Source: Chloroflexi bacterium HGW-Chloroflexi-10 (GTDB lineage: Bacteria; Chloroflexota; Anaerolineae; Anaerolineales; Anaerolineaceae). From it: a DNA stretch of 64,000 nucleotides. Positions 27,912-37,046 of this stretch are shown here, piece after piece (position 1 is the first letter of the stretch; every line of letters starts with the position of its first letter). The stretch spans positions 1 through 64,000 of the forward strand of contig PHBZ01000006.1 of assembly GCA_002840755.1 (NCBI GenBank), written 5' to 3'. Made by a program: the position numbers and the translations under genes. The notes below the pieces were generated by a model. That model searched no databases. It was not told the DNA's origin and saw nothing but the letters and a program-made list of their open reading frames with translations.

Positions 27912-28574
27912 ATGACAACTACAAAAGCTTACAAAGGTCTTCCAATGGAAGGGATAGTCGCCTCATGGTATGCCAGAACGACTCTCAAAGATTTGAAACG
28001 GCACAAATTTATGGCGAAACAACAAGTTGAGAACATACCGAAAAACGGCCAGGTATTGGAAATTGCGCCAGGACCAGGTTACTTTTGTATTGAATTGGCC
28101 AGGCTGGGTAAATATCAAATCACTGGTCTGGACATCAGTAAATCCTTTGTGGAGATCGCGCGTAAGAATGCGGTTAAAGCCGGATTGAATATTGATTTTC
28201 GGCAGGGGAATGTGTCTGCCATGCCCTTCGCCAACGAAACATTCGACTACACATTTTGTCAGGCTGCCTTCAAGAATTTCTCTGAGCCGGTCAAGGCCAT
28301 CGCTGAGATGTACCGTGTGCTGAAGCCACACGGGGTTGCCGTCATCGTCGATCTGAACCGGGGTGCATCACCTGAAGGGATTGAACAGGAAATCAAGGAT
28401 ATGGGGCTTGGTCGTATCAATGAAAGCATGGTCCGATGGACGTTTAAGCAAATGCTGTTAAAAAGCGCCTATAACATGGAAGAAATGAAAACGCTTGTTT
28501 CACAGACCCCTTTTGCTCGTTGTAAGATTGAGGCAGACGGTATTAGTTTCCAGGTTTTGCTGAAAAAGAATTAA
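27912..28574 (+). CDS. Class I SAM-dependent methyltransferase
   Basis: The 220-residue enzyme has the SAM-binding motif I VLEIAPGPGYFCIELA near residue 45, the acidic strand-2 end (TGLDIS), and motif IV-like FDYTFCQAAFKNF, as in the Methyltransf_11 family. Substrate is unknown. It has a GGAGAAATATT leader and lies 20 bases downstream of the MFS gene, followed by a terminator, so the two form a bicistronic unit. Confidence 0.9.
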   Translation: MTTTKAYKGLPMEGIVASWYARTTLKDLKRHKFMAKQQVENIPKNGQVLEIAPGPGYFCIELARLGKYQITGLDISKSFVEIARKNAVKAGLNIDFRQGNVSAMPFANETFDYTFCQAAFKNFSEPVKAIAEMYRVLKPHGVAVIVDLNRGASPEGIEQEIKDMGLGRINESMVRWTFKQMLLKSAYNMEEMKTLVSQTPFARCKIEADGISFQVLLKKN

Positions 28575-28619
28575 TTCGCTTCACGAATATGATTCTATGA
28601 ATAACCAGAATCGTATCGA

Positions 28620-28653
28620 GACTTCCGCAGTTACAAAGACTACGGAAGTCTTC
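28620..28653 (+). terminator. Intrinsic terminator of the MFS/methyltransferase operon
   Basis: GACTTCCG and CGGAAGTC pair around a 15-base loop and are followed by TTCTT. The long loop and short T run make it moderate in strength. Confidence 0.6.
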
Positions 28654-28765
28654 TTATAATTTACTTCTTTTTTATCCCGATATTAATTTATTCTTTACGG
28701 ACTCTTAGACTTTCTTCGCCATACTAAAAATAGGGTATGTATTTATTGTTTTTGGAGGAGTTTTT

Positions 28766-30868
28766 ATGTTTAAAAAACTTTCTTACTGGGTACAAAGCAG
28801 TTTAAGGCGGCGGGCAACTCTGCTCATCATCTCTGTAATGACGGTCATGCTGAGTGTATTTTTTGTATATGATATACAGGCCCAACGCAATGTCATGGAA
28901 GAAGCTTTGTTAGCCAAGGGCAAGAGCATGGCGACAACTGGCGCCAGCGCTGCTCAACACATCCTGGAAGATGCCATTGCCAGTGGCCGGCTAACCGAAG
29001 CTGAAGTTTTTGATACCAATTATGTACCCATTTCCGGAACAAACCCACAAAAATACACTACTACCTATGATGCCTTTACTGATGAAAATTTTCAGGACAT
29101 TGAAGATGCCTACCTGAAAGACCTTGATGTTGTCTTTGCTGCGGCTGTAGATATCAACGGCTACCTCCCCACGCACAATTCAATATTTTCCAAACCGCTT
29201 ACCGGTAATACGGAAAAAGACACCAACGATAGCCGCACAAAGCGAATATTTAATGATCCTACCGGGATTGCCGCGGCACAAAACACCTCAGAATATTTAC
29301 ACCAAATCTATAAACGCGATACCGGTGAAACCATGTGGGATATCTCGGCACCTATTACCGTTAACGGTAAACATTGGGGTGGTTTTCGAATTGGTTTTTC
29401 GTTGGTACGGGTTTCTGCTCAATTACAGCAAATCACCATTCGCATATTAATCGGTGGTACTCTGCTCTTGCTCGGCACAATGCTGGCCGCATATTTGGTT
29501 ACCAGTCCGATGAAACTGGTATCCAAAATGAGCCGGATTGCCGATCGGTTGGTGTTAGGAGATGTAGATCAGAAAATCGAAGTTAAACGTGTGGATGAGG
29601 TTGGTGTATTGGCTGATGCTTTTCGGAGAATTATTGTCTATAATCGCGAAACAGCCTCAGTGATGGAAGGCCTGTCCAATGGTGATCTCACCGTTGAAGC
29701 GCAGCCCAAATCCGATATCGACGTTATGGGTAAAGCCTTTCAAAAAATGATTCATTCCCTGAATGAAATGATGACAAAAATTGCGGAAAATGCGCAACAA
29801 CTCGAAAATGCAGCCGGGATGCTGGCTGTTACCAGTCAGCAAGCCGGAGCTGCCACCAATCAAATTTCCTTAACCATTCAACAAGTCGCTATGGGTGTCA
29901 CACAAGAAGCTGCCGCCATTACCCGTTCTGCGGCCAATGTAGACCAACTCAACCGAGCCATTGATGGTCTGGCAAAAGGCGCTCAGGAACAGGCGGATGC
30001 TGCCGGTAAAGCTGCGGTTATCACATCCGAAATCAGTCGTGACATCCAAAAGGTTGCCGATAATGCCCAGGGTGTCACCACGGGATCGATCAACGCTGCT
30101 AATGCAGCGCATGATGGAAGCGAAACTGTTCAGGAAACCATCCAGGGAATGCAGTCCATTAAGGAAAAAGTTGGCCTCTCTGCCCAAAAAGTGCGCGAAA
30201 TGGGAAGTCGTTCTGAAGAAATTGGTGAAATTGTAGAAACCATTGCAGAGATTGCCGCACAAACCAATTTATTGGCTTTGAACGCCGCCATTGAAGCAGC
30301 TCGTGCCGGTGAACATGGAAAAGGATTCTCTGTAGTTGCCGACGAAGTACGCAAACTGGCTGAACGCTCCGCAAATGCCACCAAAGAAATTACCGTTTTG
30401 GTGAAAAATATTCAAAACACGGTTCAAGACGCAACGCAAGCCATGGAAATTGGCGCAAAGGAAGTGGAAAATGGGGTCAGCCGCGCCCAATCTGCCGGCG
30501 CAGTCCTGGGTCACATCCTGAAATCTGTTGAAGACGTCAAACAACAAGCCGAGCATGCCGCCGAATCAGCCAGGCAAATCAGTCTTTCCACTGAGAGTCT
30601 GGTCTTGTCTGTCGATTCCGTCTCAGCGGTGATTGAAGAAAACACCGCGGCCACCGAAGAAATGGCCGCCAGTTCCGATGATGTCAACCAATCCATAATG
30701 ACCATCGCCAGTATCAGCGAGGAAAATAGTGCTTCCGTTGAACAGGTTTCTGCCTCCACCCAGGAAATGAACGACAAAGTGGATGAAGTCAACCTGGCCG
30801 CTCAGGATCTGGCAAAAATGGCCATCGCCATGAAAAGAATTGTTGAACAGTTCAAACTGCGTCCGTAG
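28766..30868 (+). CDS. Methyl-accepting chemotaxis protein
   Basis: This 700-residue transmembrane chemoreceptor has TM1 at about residues 18-36, an extracytoplasmic Cache-like ligand domain of about 190 residues, TM2 near 230-250, a HAMP domain, and a long signalling coiled coil. The tip sequence [41 protein letters not shown] is intact, so it can contact CheA/CheW. A GGAGGAGTTTTT site supports the start. The ligand is unknown, and no other chemotaxis gene lies next to it. Confidence 0.95.
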   Translation: MFKKLSYWVQSSLRRRATLLIISVMTVMLSVFFVYDIQAQRNVMEEALLAKGKSMATTGASAAQHILEDAIASGRLTEAEVFDTNYVPISGTNPQKYTTTYDAFTDENFQDIEDAYLKDLDVVFAAAVDINGYLPTHNSIFSKPLTGNTEKDTNDSRTKRIFNDPTGIAAAQNTSEYLHQIYKRDTGETMWDISAPITVNGKHWGGFRIGFSLVRVSAQLQQITIRILIGGTLLLLGTMLAAYLVTSPMKLVSKMSRIADRLVLGDVDQKIEVKRVDEVGVLADAFRRIIVYNRETASVMEGLSNGDLTVEAQPKSDIDVMGKAFQKMIHSLNEMMTKIAENAQQLENAAGMLAVTSQQAGAATNQISLTIQQVAMGVTQEAAAITRSAANVDQLNRAIDGLAKGAQEQADAAGKAAVITSEISRDIQKVADNAQGVTTGSINAANAAHDGSETVQETIQGMQSIKEKVGLSAQKVREMGSRSEEIGEIVETIAEIAAQTNLLALNAAIEAARAGEHGKGFSVVADEVRKLAERSANATKEITVLVKNIQNTVQDATQAMEIGAKEVENGVSRAQSAGAVLGHILKSVEDVKQQAEHAAESARQISLSTESLVLSVDSVSAVIEENTAATEEMAASSDDVNQSIMTIASISEENSASVEQVSASTQEMNDKVDEVNLAAQDLAKMAIAMKRIVEQFKLRP

Positions 30869-31215
30869 AGCGAAGTCAACAGGATTAGAGCGACTTAATT
30901 CCGCCACATCATTCTTTTTCCCTGCAATTTTCCCGACTTGTTCAATGGCGTTTTTCACGCTATCCGTGACGAAGGTATACAATGATAAGGGCAACTATTC
31001 GAAAGATGACACACCAAAAAGTGTCAACTCTTTACTTGAACTGCTAACACAATGGGGTAGCGTTTTTGACAAGAAAATGATCTGCTCCCTGTAAGGTTTT
31101 TACCCGATTTGTGGTGTGTGTACAAAAAAATTATACATATGGCTACTATTCGAACTGCGTGCGATTTTCTACCATTGTCTTATTTACGGAAAGCATTTCG
31201 AAACGGATAACCAAA
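30869..31215. other. Intergenic region after the chemoreceptor
   Basis: About 350 bases with no credible gene. A small inverted repeat (TGACAC / GTGTCA) lies near 31007-31026. A short reverse-strand open stretch (SVKNAIEQVGKIAG) near 30910-30970 could be a relic but is not identifiable. Confidence 0.4.
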
Positions 31216-32004
31216 ATGGAAACATTGAAAACGAAACAAAAAATAGGATTAATCATTGGCTCCATCCTGTTTGTGGCCGGGCTTGTATTGGGATTTTTCT
31301 TTAATATCCGGCTGGTGTGGAGCTTTATTGAAGGTATGTCTTTTTGGGGGTATCCTGAGGTCATTGATTTTGATCCTTCTCTGCCAAAAGAAGGCATGAT
31401 CACTCAAATAAAATGCCCGCTATTGATCACACCGTATGAATCGAAAGAAATTCGCTTCCGGATAAAGAATCCAAAAGAGTATGAAATAAAACCATTGCTG
31501 GAGATTTTAGACAGCAATCCGGGCATGGAAGGTAACATTACGCGGAGTTATGAGGAATTTGTTATTGAACCAGGTGAGACAATAGAAACATCTTATGCGT
31601 TTTCTTCAAGAAATATCACCCCTAATAGCGTCTTTTTTGTAAGAGCGCTACTTCACCAGACAGGCTATTATCCTGCATCCACAACCAAACATTGTGGTGT
31701 GCTTGTCTATCAAGTGGGACGTTTACCGGGAATAGCGATTATTAGTCTTGTGATTGGTATATTTCTGGCATTGCTGCTTTCCGGGATATGGATATGGTGG
31801 AAAAACAGCACAGCTTACATGCGGCGTTCCAATCGAATATTGAATGGGATGATCTCGCTCAGTGTTTTTTTGGTTGCGAACATGGTAACAATTGTATTAG
31901 GCTGGAAAATCCCTGCCATCATTTTGCTGGTTGTAACAATTCTGGCGTTCTTTGCCATTTTACAGCACATCCTGACCGGGTCAGGTCTTAATTCGGAAAT
32001 GTAA
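31216..32004 (+). CDS. Membrane protein of unknown function
   Basis: The start at 31216 (METLKTKQKIG) gives 262 residues; an upstream in-frame GTG lacks support. One TM segment lies at about residues 8-28. An extracytoplasmic domain of about 150 residues follows, with a beta-rich Ig-like pattern (KCPLLITPYESKEIRFRIKNPKEYEIKPLLEI). Three C-terminal TM segments close the protein. No family was recognised. A strong shared terminator follows. Confidence 0.7.
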   Translation: METLKTKQKIGLIIGSILFVAGLVLGFFFNIRLVWSFIEGMSFWGYPEVIDFDPSLPKEGMITQIKCPLLITPYESKEIRFRIKNPKEYEIKPLLEILDSNPGMEGNITRSYEEFVIEPGETIETSYAFSSRNITPNSVFFVRALLHQTGYYPASTTKHCGVLVYQVGRLPGIAIISLVIGIFLALLLSGIWIWWKNSTAYMRRSNRILNGMISLSVFLVANMVTIVLGWKIPAIILLVVTILAFFAILQHILTGSGLNSEM

Positions 32005-32015
32005 CTGTAAAACAA

Positions 32016-32059
32016 AACTGCCTCCTCTTTGTAACGGTTTTACAAAGAGGAGGCAGTTT
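32016..32059. terminator. Bidirectional hairpin terminator between convergent genes
   Basis: AAACTGCCTCCTCTTTGTAA and its complement pair around a 4-base loop, ending in TTTG. It separates the plus-strand gene ending at 32004 from the minus-strand gene ending at 32075. Confidence 0.8.
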
Positions 32060-32074
32060 GAATTTATTGCTTGT

Positions 32075-32593
32075 TTATTGCGGTTCGCCGATCCATTGGC
32101 TTGAGTTGGTAACCTCGTCAATTTGAATTTCCAGGTCACATAATGCTTGCGGCGCCCGAACGGGTGATTCTTCCATACATCCACCGTAGTTAACCACTGT
32201 CTTTGTCTGACCATCTGTGGTGAAAGATGTAATCACTGTTGGAATATCTGTTACCGGCGCTTCATATTTATCTTCCAGGTTGAAGTAATCAGCATTTTCA
32301 AAGGCATTCACCAGCTCCTGTACCTGTTCGGTGGTGATGCTGCCGGTTTGCTTTCCGGTCATTTCCACAAAATCGGTGCCATCAAATTCCACACGGCCAT
32401 CTGCATAAATAGTCAGGGTATATATCGGGCAAAAGCCAAAACAGGCGGTACGTTCGAGAGTCATAATAGTGCTTGGGTTTACCTCCGGTTGGGTTGGCTG
32501 GGGGTCAGATGCGTTAACATCAGTCAATGGGGAACACGCGCTTAAGGCCAAAGCCAGCGTAAGCAATATAAGTGATAATAGTTTGGTTCTCAT
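32075..32593 (-). CDS. DUF6438-like lipoprotein
   Basis: Start at 32593 (MRTKLL) has AAAGG seven bases upstream and gives 172 residues. A lipoprotein signal peptide ends at LALSAC. The mature part has RTACFGFCPIYTLTIYADGRVEFDG, the Cys-containing signature of DUF6438, and a C-terminal ILE-type alpha/beta stretch with two further Cys (GGCMEES, ALCDLE). Function is unknown. It is the last of a run of minus-strand genes. Confidence 0.78.
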   Translation of the reverse strand: MRTKLLSLILLTLALALSACSPLTDVNASDPQPTQPEVNPSTIMTLERTACFGFCPIYTLTIYADGRVEFDGTDFVEMTGKQTGSITTEQVQELVNAFENADYFNLEDKYEAPVTDIPTVITSFTTDGQTKTVVNYGGCMEESPVRAPQALCDLEIQIDEVTNSSQWIGEPQ

Positions 32594-32756
32594 AGTTATA
32601 CCTTTCATAACAATAATCAGGCTTCTTTTTCATCAGCAGCCTGTGAAAATATTCAGCTGCTCCATTTTTTGTGAAGCTCCCTTTATGACGATGACTAGTA
32701 TGAAAAAGTTCCAGAAAATCCTCCAAAATTGTCTTTTGATTTAAATTACCTTTCAT
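32520..32756 (-). CDS. Doubtful 78-residue ORF coupled to the gene upstream
   Basis: Its ATG overlaps the TGA stop of the gene at 32753-33097 (ATGA), which suggests coupling. However, its last 25 codons run into the start of the DUF6438 lipoprotein gene in another frame, so either the C terminus is a frameshifted artefact or the ORF is not real. The N-terminal part (ILEDFLELFHTSHRHKGSFTKNGAAEYF) looks protein-like. No family was recognised. Confidence 0.3.
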   Translation of the reverse strand: MKGNLNQKTILEDFLELFHTSHRHKGSFTKNGAAEYFHRLLMKKKPDYCYERYNYENQTIITYIAYAGFGLKRVFPID

Positions 32757-33097
32757 GCTTGCTCCCTTTTATTCCCCTCTAGCCTATCAGAATCTGCGTA
32801 AAGATAGACCTCGATTTCGTGCCGGGTTTCTGTCTTCTCCCGCTCCAAGAGAAAGAACCCCCAGGCTAATTGCCCCACATTCTTTCGGGAATCCTTCCTT
32901 AAAAATACACTTACGTGAAGGTTAGCTGGTTTCTGCTCTTTCCAAAGTGTTGTTCCTGATTCATTCAACTTGGCCCGAACCTGGGCGGAAAATGCTTCCG
33001 GCAGGTTCAGGCCAAACACCGCTTCACTGAATAGTTCTGATAAGCTATTGTTTTCCGGAACGATTATCTCAGCAAGGAAGTGCCAATGATCACTCAT
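32753..33097 (-). CDS. Hypothetical protein, 114 residues
   Basis: The product begins MSDHWHFLAEIIVPENNSLSELFSEAVFGLNLPEAF and has an alpha/beta pattern with a strand-rich C-terminal half (LHVSVFLRKDSR, GFFLLEREKTETRHEIEVYLY). It has no TM segment or signal peptide. No family was recognised. It lies 23 bases downstream of the cytochrome c gene on the same strand. Confidence 0.55.
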   Translation of the reverse strand: MSDHWHFLAEIIVPENNSLSELFSEAVFGLNLPEAFSAQVRAKLNESGTTLWKEQKPANLHVSVFLRKDSRKNVGQLAWGFFLLEREKTETRHEIEVYLYADSDRLEGNKREQA

Positions 33098-33120
33098 GCT
33101 ATGAATACTGCTTCTTACGT

Positions 33121-34080
33121 TTACTGTAAGTTAGACAGGTATAACAGCATGGCTTTCAATTCAATATCGTCCATGCGTCCGATATTTTTCCAGGGCATCA
33201 CCTCGTTGTTAAGTTCGTGGCCGTAGGGATCCACACCCGTGCGCATGGTGCTGATAAATTGTTCCTCGGTCCAACCTTTCAATATAACCAGACTTGGCCC
33301 AAGCGGCGCCAACTGCCCGGATGCTCCGCCCTTAAGGTTCTGACCATGGCATTCGCGGCAGTCCTGGTAGTTAAGAATGTATTCGCCATATTCGCTATTC
33401 GCCGCTTTTTCCGGAGCAATGATAACGCCTTCAAGCGGTGCTGTCCCCATCGGGATCACTCCGGCGCCAAGCAAAACTAGACCTAAAATGGATGGTTGAT
33501 CCGGATGGTTTGCAGTTGAGTCCCCAGCCGCAGGTTGGCTGCGCAGGTAAGCAATAATCGACTGGATATCTTCGTCGCTCAAATTTCGTCCACGTGCGGA
33601 CGACATAACGACCAATTTTCGTCCATCTTTATCGATACCGTTGCGAATCGCCCGAAAAATCTCGCCATCGCTCCATCCACCGATGCGGCCATTCGGCGTG
33701 AGGTTCGAAGAGACGAATGATCCCAATGGCATTGGAAAATCAGTTCCCAGGTCCCTGCCGCCGGTTAGGGGCAATTCATTGGTAACCGAATGGCAGCTTG
33801 CGCAAAAGAAATTGGCAATATCCTCTCCGCGCGCGACCTGCTCCGGCGTTTTAGCCACCTGAATATCCGGTACAGTCACAGCATGGCGCGCTAAAACTTT
33901 TGAAAACCCAACCACTCCTAAAACGGATACGGCTGCGAATACTAACGCCGCCAAACTAAAAAACGTTCCTCCAATTAATTTCAGAGCAAGTTTTTTATTG
34001 CGCCAGGCACGTACAGCTAACCAGGCAAATGCTATACACAAAGCCACGATGATGATCAAAAATAAAATTGTAGTGTTCAT
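33121..34080 (-). CDS. Membrane-anchored diheme cytochrome c
   Basis: Start at 34080 (MNTTILF) has GAGGAGAA upstream, giving 319 residues. An N-terminal TM segment and a second one near residues 45-70 anchor two cytochrome c domains outside the membrane. The heme sites are CASCH in the first domain and CRECH in the second, with likely distal Met ligands (PMPLGSF and NEVMPWKN). The pattern resembles Chloroflexota c-type cytochromes that pass electrons between respiratory complexes. No oxidase or dehydrogenase gene is adjacent, so the partner is unknown. Confidence 0.9.
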   Translation of the reverse strand: MNTTILFLIIIVALCIAFAWLAVRAWRNKKLALKLIGGTFFSLAALVFAAVSVLGVVGFSKVLARHAVTVPDIQVAKTPEQVARGEDIANFFCASCHSVTNELPLTGGRDLGTDFPMPLGSFVSSNLTPNGRIGGWSDGEIFRAIRNGIDKDGRKLVVMSSARGRNLSDEDIQSIIAYLRSQPAAGDSTANHPDQPSILGLVLLGAGVIPMGTAPLEGVIIAPEKAANSEYGEYILNYQDCRECHGQNLKGGASGQLAPLGPSLVILKGWTEEQFISTMRTGVDPYGHELNNEVMPWKNIGRMDDIELKAMLLYLSNLQ

Positions 34081-34121
34081 TTCTCCTCTTTCAAAACTAA
34101 ATAAAATATGCAAATTAACCG

Positions 34122-34304
34122 TTAGCGAATGGTTAGCGCCAGGAATACCTTGTATGGATAATCAATGACCACCTCGCCTGCAACACTGATTTTCGCAATA
34201 AAGAATTCTGCTCCCGGCCCAGCGTTAGGTTGAATCACGCCATTAGTCGACGGAAAATCGATGAAATAACTGTAACCAGTCACAAAAATGCTATTGCATC
34301 TCAT
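34122..34304 (-). pseudogene. SBBP beta-propeller repeat fragment
   Basis: The 60-codon frame contains FVTGYSYFIDFPSTNGVIQPN followed by FFIAKIS, which is one blade of an SBBP-type beta-propeller (VTGxTxSxdFPtT). Surface proteins normally carry many such blades; here a single one remains with no signal peptide. The rest of the 34114-34415 gap holds the promoter region of the next gene. Confidence 0.55.
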
Positions 34305-34415
34305 ATTTAACTACAATAAGAGGCTCGTTTGGTATCTCGTGGGTATACAAATAGGAGTACAAACAGCGTACAATGTGGATAATAGGGGGTATATGTTATA
34401 AGTGTCAGGGAAAAA

Positions 34416-37031
34416 ATGAATATTGAAGTAATTACAACATTTGGCCATTGGGTTAAGTCACGGCGCAAAATTCTGGATCTGACCCAGGAAATGCTTGCAC
34501 AGCAAGTGGGCTGTTCTTTGGCTGCCATAAAAAAAATTGAATCCGGCGAACGCCACCCCTCGCGACAAATTGCCGGTTTAATGGCTGATCACTTGAAAGT
34601 TCCCACCAAACTGCGTGCTACGTTTATCAGCGCAGCGCGGGGAGAGTACGCTGCCTATGCCCTCCCTCCACCTACCCAGGATTTTTTCGTACCTGACAAA
34701 ATCTTTCCCGATAGCTTGCAGAGCACCATCATCCGGACTAGCTTGCCTACTCCAGTTGCACCGCTGATTGGCCGCGAACACGAGCTTACGGAAATTATGG
34801 GCCTGATGCAAGATCCACGCTGCCGCTTGTTGACTCTTACAGGGCTGGGCGGTATCGGAAAAACCCGGTTGGCTCTGGAAAGCGCTCACCGGCTGCAAAC
34901 AATCTTTCCGGACGGCGCAGGGTATGTTTCGCTAATTGGGGTTAGTTCTCCCGAGTTCATCATCCCAACCATTGCTGATGAACTGGGCATAACTTTCTCC
35001 GGACCAACCAGCCCGAAAGCGCAGCTTTTTAAATACTTAAAAATGAAACATTACCTGTTGGTACTTGATAATCTTGAACACTTAATTGCCGGCGTCGAGA
35101 TATTAGGCGAGCTCCTTCTCCAGGCCCCTAAAATCAGACTGCTCACCACGTCCCGCGAACAGTTACATCTTCAGGCGGAATGGGTCTTAGAAATACAGGG
35201 GCTGCCTGTTCCCCAAAGTACACAGGTTGAGGATTTGGAGAATGTCAGCTCTGTGGCATTGTTCCTTCAGCGCGCCCGACAGGCCAATGTTGGGTTTACC
35301 TTTTCCTCCATCGATCGCCCGGCCCTGGTGCGGATTTGCCAATTGGTCAAAGGCTTACCCTTAGCCATCGAGCTGGCAGCAGCCTGGACAAGAATGCTAA
35401 CCTGTCAGGAAATCGTCCAGGAAATCGAATGCTGTCTGGATTTTCTATCAGGTAATACATTTGATGTTCCGGAGCGCCATCGCTCCATTACAGCGGTTTT
35501 CGACCATTCCTGGAAACTGCTTTCACCCGATGAACAAAATACGTTGAAGCGCCTGTCGGTATTTCAAGGTGGCTTTAGCCGCGAGGCTGCAGAACAGATT
35601 GCTGGCGCCACACTACAGATGCTCGCAGTCCTTGTGGATAAATCCTTGGTCCGGCGAAGCGGCACAGGGCGTTATGATATTCACGAACTGATCAGCCAAT
35701 ATTTGCTGGTACAACTGAACAATAATGAAGAGGAAGAACGGGTTACCCGCGAGCAGCACAGCCGTTACTACTTGACCCTGCTTCTGGACCGCGAAGTAAT
35801 CCTCAAGAGTCAGCGTCAAAAGGCAGCGGTTACAGAGCTGATGGCGGATATTGACAACATTCGTCTTGCCTGGAATGAAGCTATAGAAAATGGAATGGTC
35901 GATGTGTTGGTCCAGGCTTCCGGACCGCTATATTTTTTTTACGAACTAAACCAGTATTTTATCGAAGGGGCAACATGCTTCAAGGTTTGCGCAAAAATGA
36001 TTCAGGGTCGCCTTACTGTCTTGCGCAATAAGAACGAGACCCCCGATAAAAAGAATTTGGAAATTGCCCTGGGTAATATGTTGAATTATCAAGCGTTTTT
36101 CACGCTGCGCCCGGGAAATTATCGTGAAGCGCTGCTGCTGTTCCAGGACAGCCTGGCCCTTCTGCGGCCGCACGGCAGTTCCAGTATTCTGGCCTTTGGC
36201 CTCATTCATAAAGGCGCCGTGCACATGGCGCTTGGAGAACTGGAAGCAGCTTCAGAGCTTTTCAATGAAGGCTTGACAGTCAGCTACATAACAAAGGATT
36301 CCTGGTTGCAGGCAATGGCGTTTGGTCTGTTGGGCGGCGTATTGCACAATCAGGGAAAGTATCAGGAAGCATATCGCTCTATAAGCGAGTCAATTTCTCT
36401 TTGCCAATCCATTGGAGATCCATATCTTACTATATTAATGGGAGCTTACTACAGCCATACAGCTCAGGTGGTAGGGCATCTATTGGAAACACAGGATCTT
36501 TTCAGCGAAAGCTTAAGAATTGCACGGGAAAGCGGTAACCGCTGGGGGATTGGAACCGGATTGATGATTATGTCCACCATTGCCCGGTTGCAAGGGAATG
36601 ATTTAGAGGCGCGCAGCCTGCTCGAAGAAAGTGTCGTGCTCAATCGTGAAGTCGGCGACCTTTGGAGCCTTGCCTGGGCACTCAATGATCTCAGTTTTCT
36701 TAGCCTCAAACAAGGTGATCTCCAAACCGCTGAACGCTGTGTATTAGAAGCTTTTACGAGCATGGTAGAAGCTGGTAACCCGGTGGTCGCGCTTGAAGCA
36801 CTCGTCATTCTGGCATCCATCCGCTCACAGTCGGGAATGAACCTAGATGCGTTCGAGATCACTGTGTACATCCTCCAAAATCCATCGATCACAACAGAAT
36901 CCAGGAATCGTGCGGAAAAACTTCAAGCGGAAATCGCAGCCATGTTAACCGCATCAGAGATCGAAACAGCGCGAGCATGCGCCCAAGCCAGAAGTATTCA
37001 TGATCTGATTGGTGAACCCCAGACGGGTTAG
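34416..37031 (+). CDS. XRE-family regulator with STAND ATPase and TPR repeats
   Basis: The 871-residue protein has an N-terminal XRE helix-turn-helix (FGHWVKSRRKILDLTQEMLAQQVGCSLAAIKKIESGER), an NB-ARC/STAND ATPase with P-loop GLGGIGKTRLALE near residues 145-157 and Walker B YLLVLDNLEHL, and about 400 residues of TPR helices (RLQGNDLEARSLLEESVVLNREVGDLWSLAWALNDL). This architecture is common in Chloroflexota and related to AfsR-type regulators. A CAGGGAAAAA leader precedes the start. Targets and inducer are unknown. It converges on the beta-helix gene at 37047. Confidence 0.9.
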   Translation: MNIEVITTFGHWVKSRRKILDLTQEMLAQQVGCSLAAIKKIESGERHPSRQIAGLMADHLKVPTKLRATFISAARGEYAAYALPPPTQDFFVPDKIFPDSLQSTIIRTSLPTPVAPLIGREHELTEIMGLMQDPRCRLLTLTGLGGIGKTRLALESAHRLQTIFPDGAGYVSLIGVSSPEFIIPTIADELGITFSGPTSPKAQLFKYLKMKHYLLVLDNLEHLIAGVEILGELLLQAPKIRLLTTSREQLHLQAEWVLEIQGLPVPQSTQVEDLENVSSVALFLQRARQANVGFTFSSIDRPALVRICQLVKGLPLAIELAAAWTRMLTCQEIVQEIECCLDFLSGNTFDVPERHRSITAVFDHSWKLLSPDEQNTLKRLSVFQGGFSREAAEQIAGATLQMLAVLVDKSLVRRSGTGRYDIHELISQYLLVQLNNNEEEERVTREQHSRYYLTLLLDREVILKSQRQKAAVTELMADIDNIRLAWNEAIENGMVDVLVQASGPLYFFYELNQYFIEGATCFKVCAKMIQGRLTVLRNKNETPDKKNLEIALGNMLNYQAFFTLRPGNYREALLLFQDSLALLRPHGSSSILAFGLIHKGAVHMALGELEAASELFNEGLTVSYITKDSWLQAMAFGLLGGVLHNQGKYQEAYRSISESISLCQSIGDPYLTILMGAYYSHTAQVVGHLLETQDLFSESLRIARESGNRWGIGTGLMIMSTIARLQGNDLEARSLLEESVVLNREVGDLWSLAWALNDLSFLSLKQGDLQTAERCVLEAFTSMVEAGNPVVALEALVILASIRSQSGMNLDAFEITVYILQNPSITTESRNRAEKLQAEIAAMLTASEIETARACAQARSIHDLIGEPQTG

Positions 37032-37045
37032 TTTGACTGTCTGGG
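37018..37045. terminator. Weak hairpin between convergent genes
   Basis: CCCAGAC and GTCTGGG pair around a 14-base loop between genes ending at 37031 and 37047. There is no T run, so terminator function is uncertain. Confidence 0.35.
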
Positions 37046-37046
37046 C

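Noticed and set aside
30623-30994. Reverse-strand ORF with SVKNAIEQVGKIAG
   Set aside because: Most of it is the shadow of the chemoreceptor gene; the short extragenic part could not be tied to any family.
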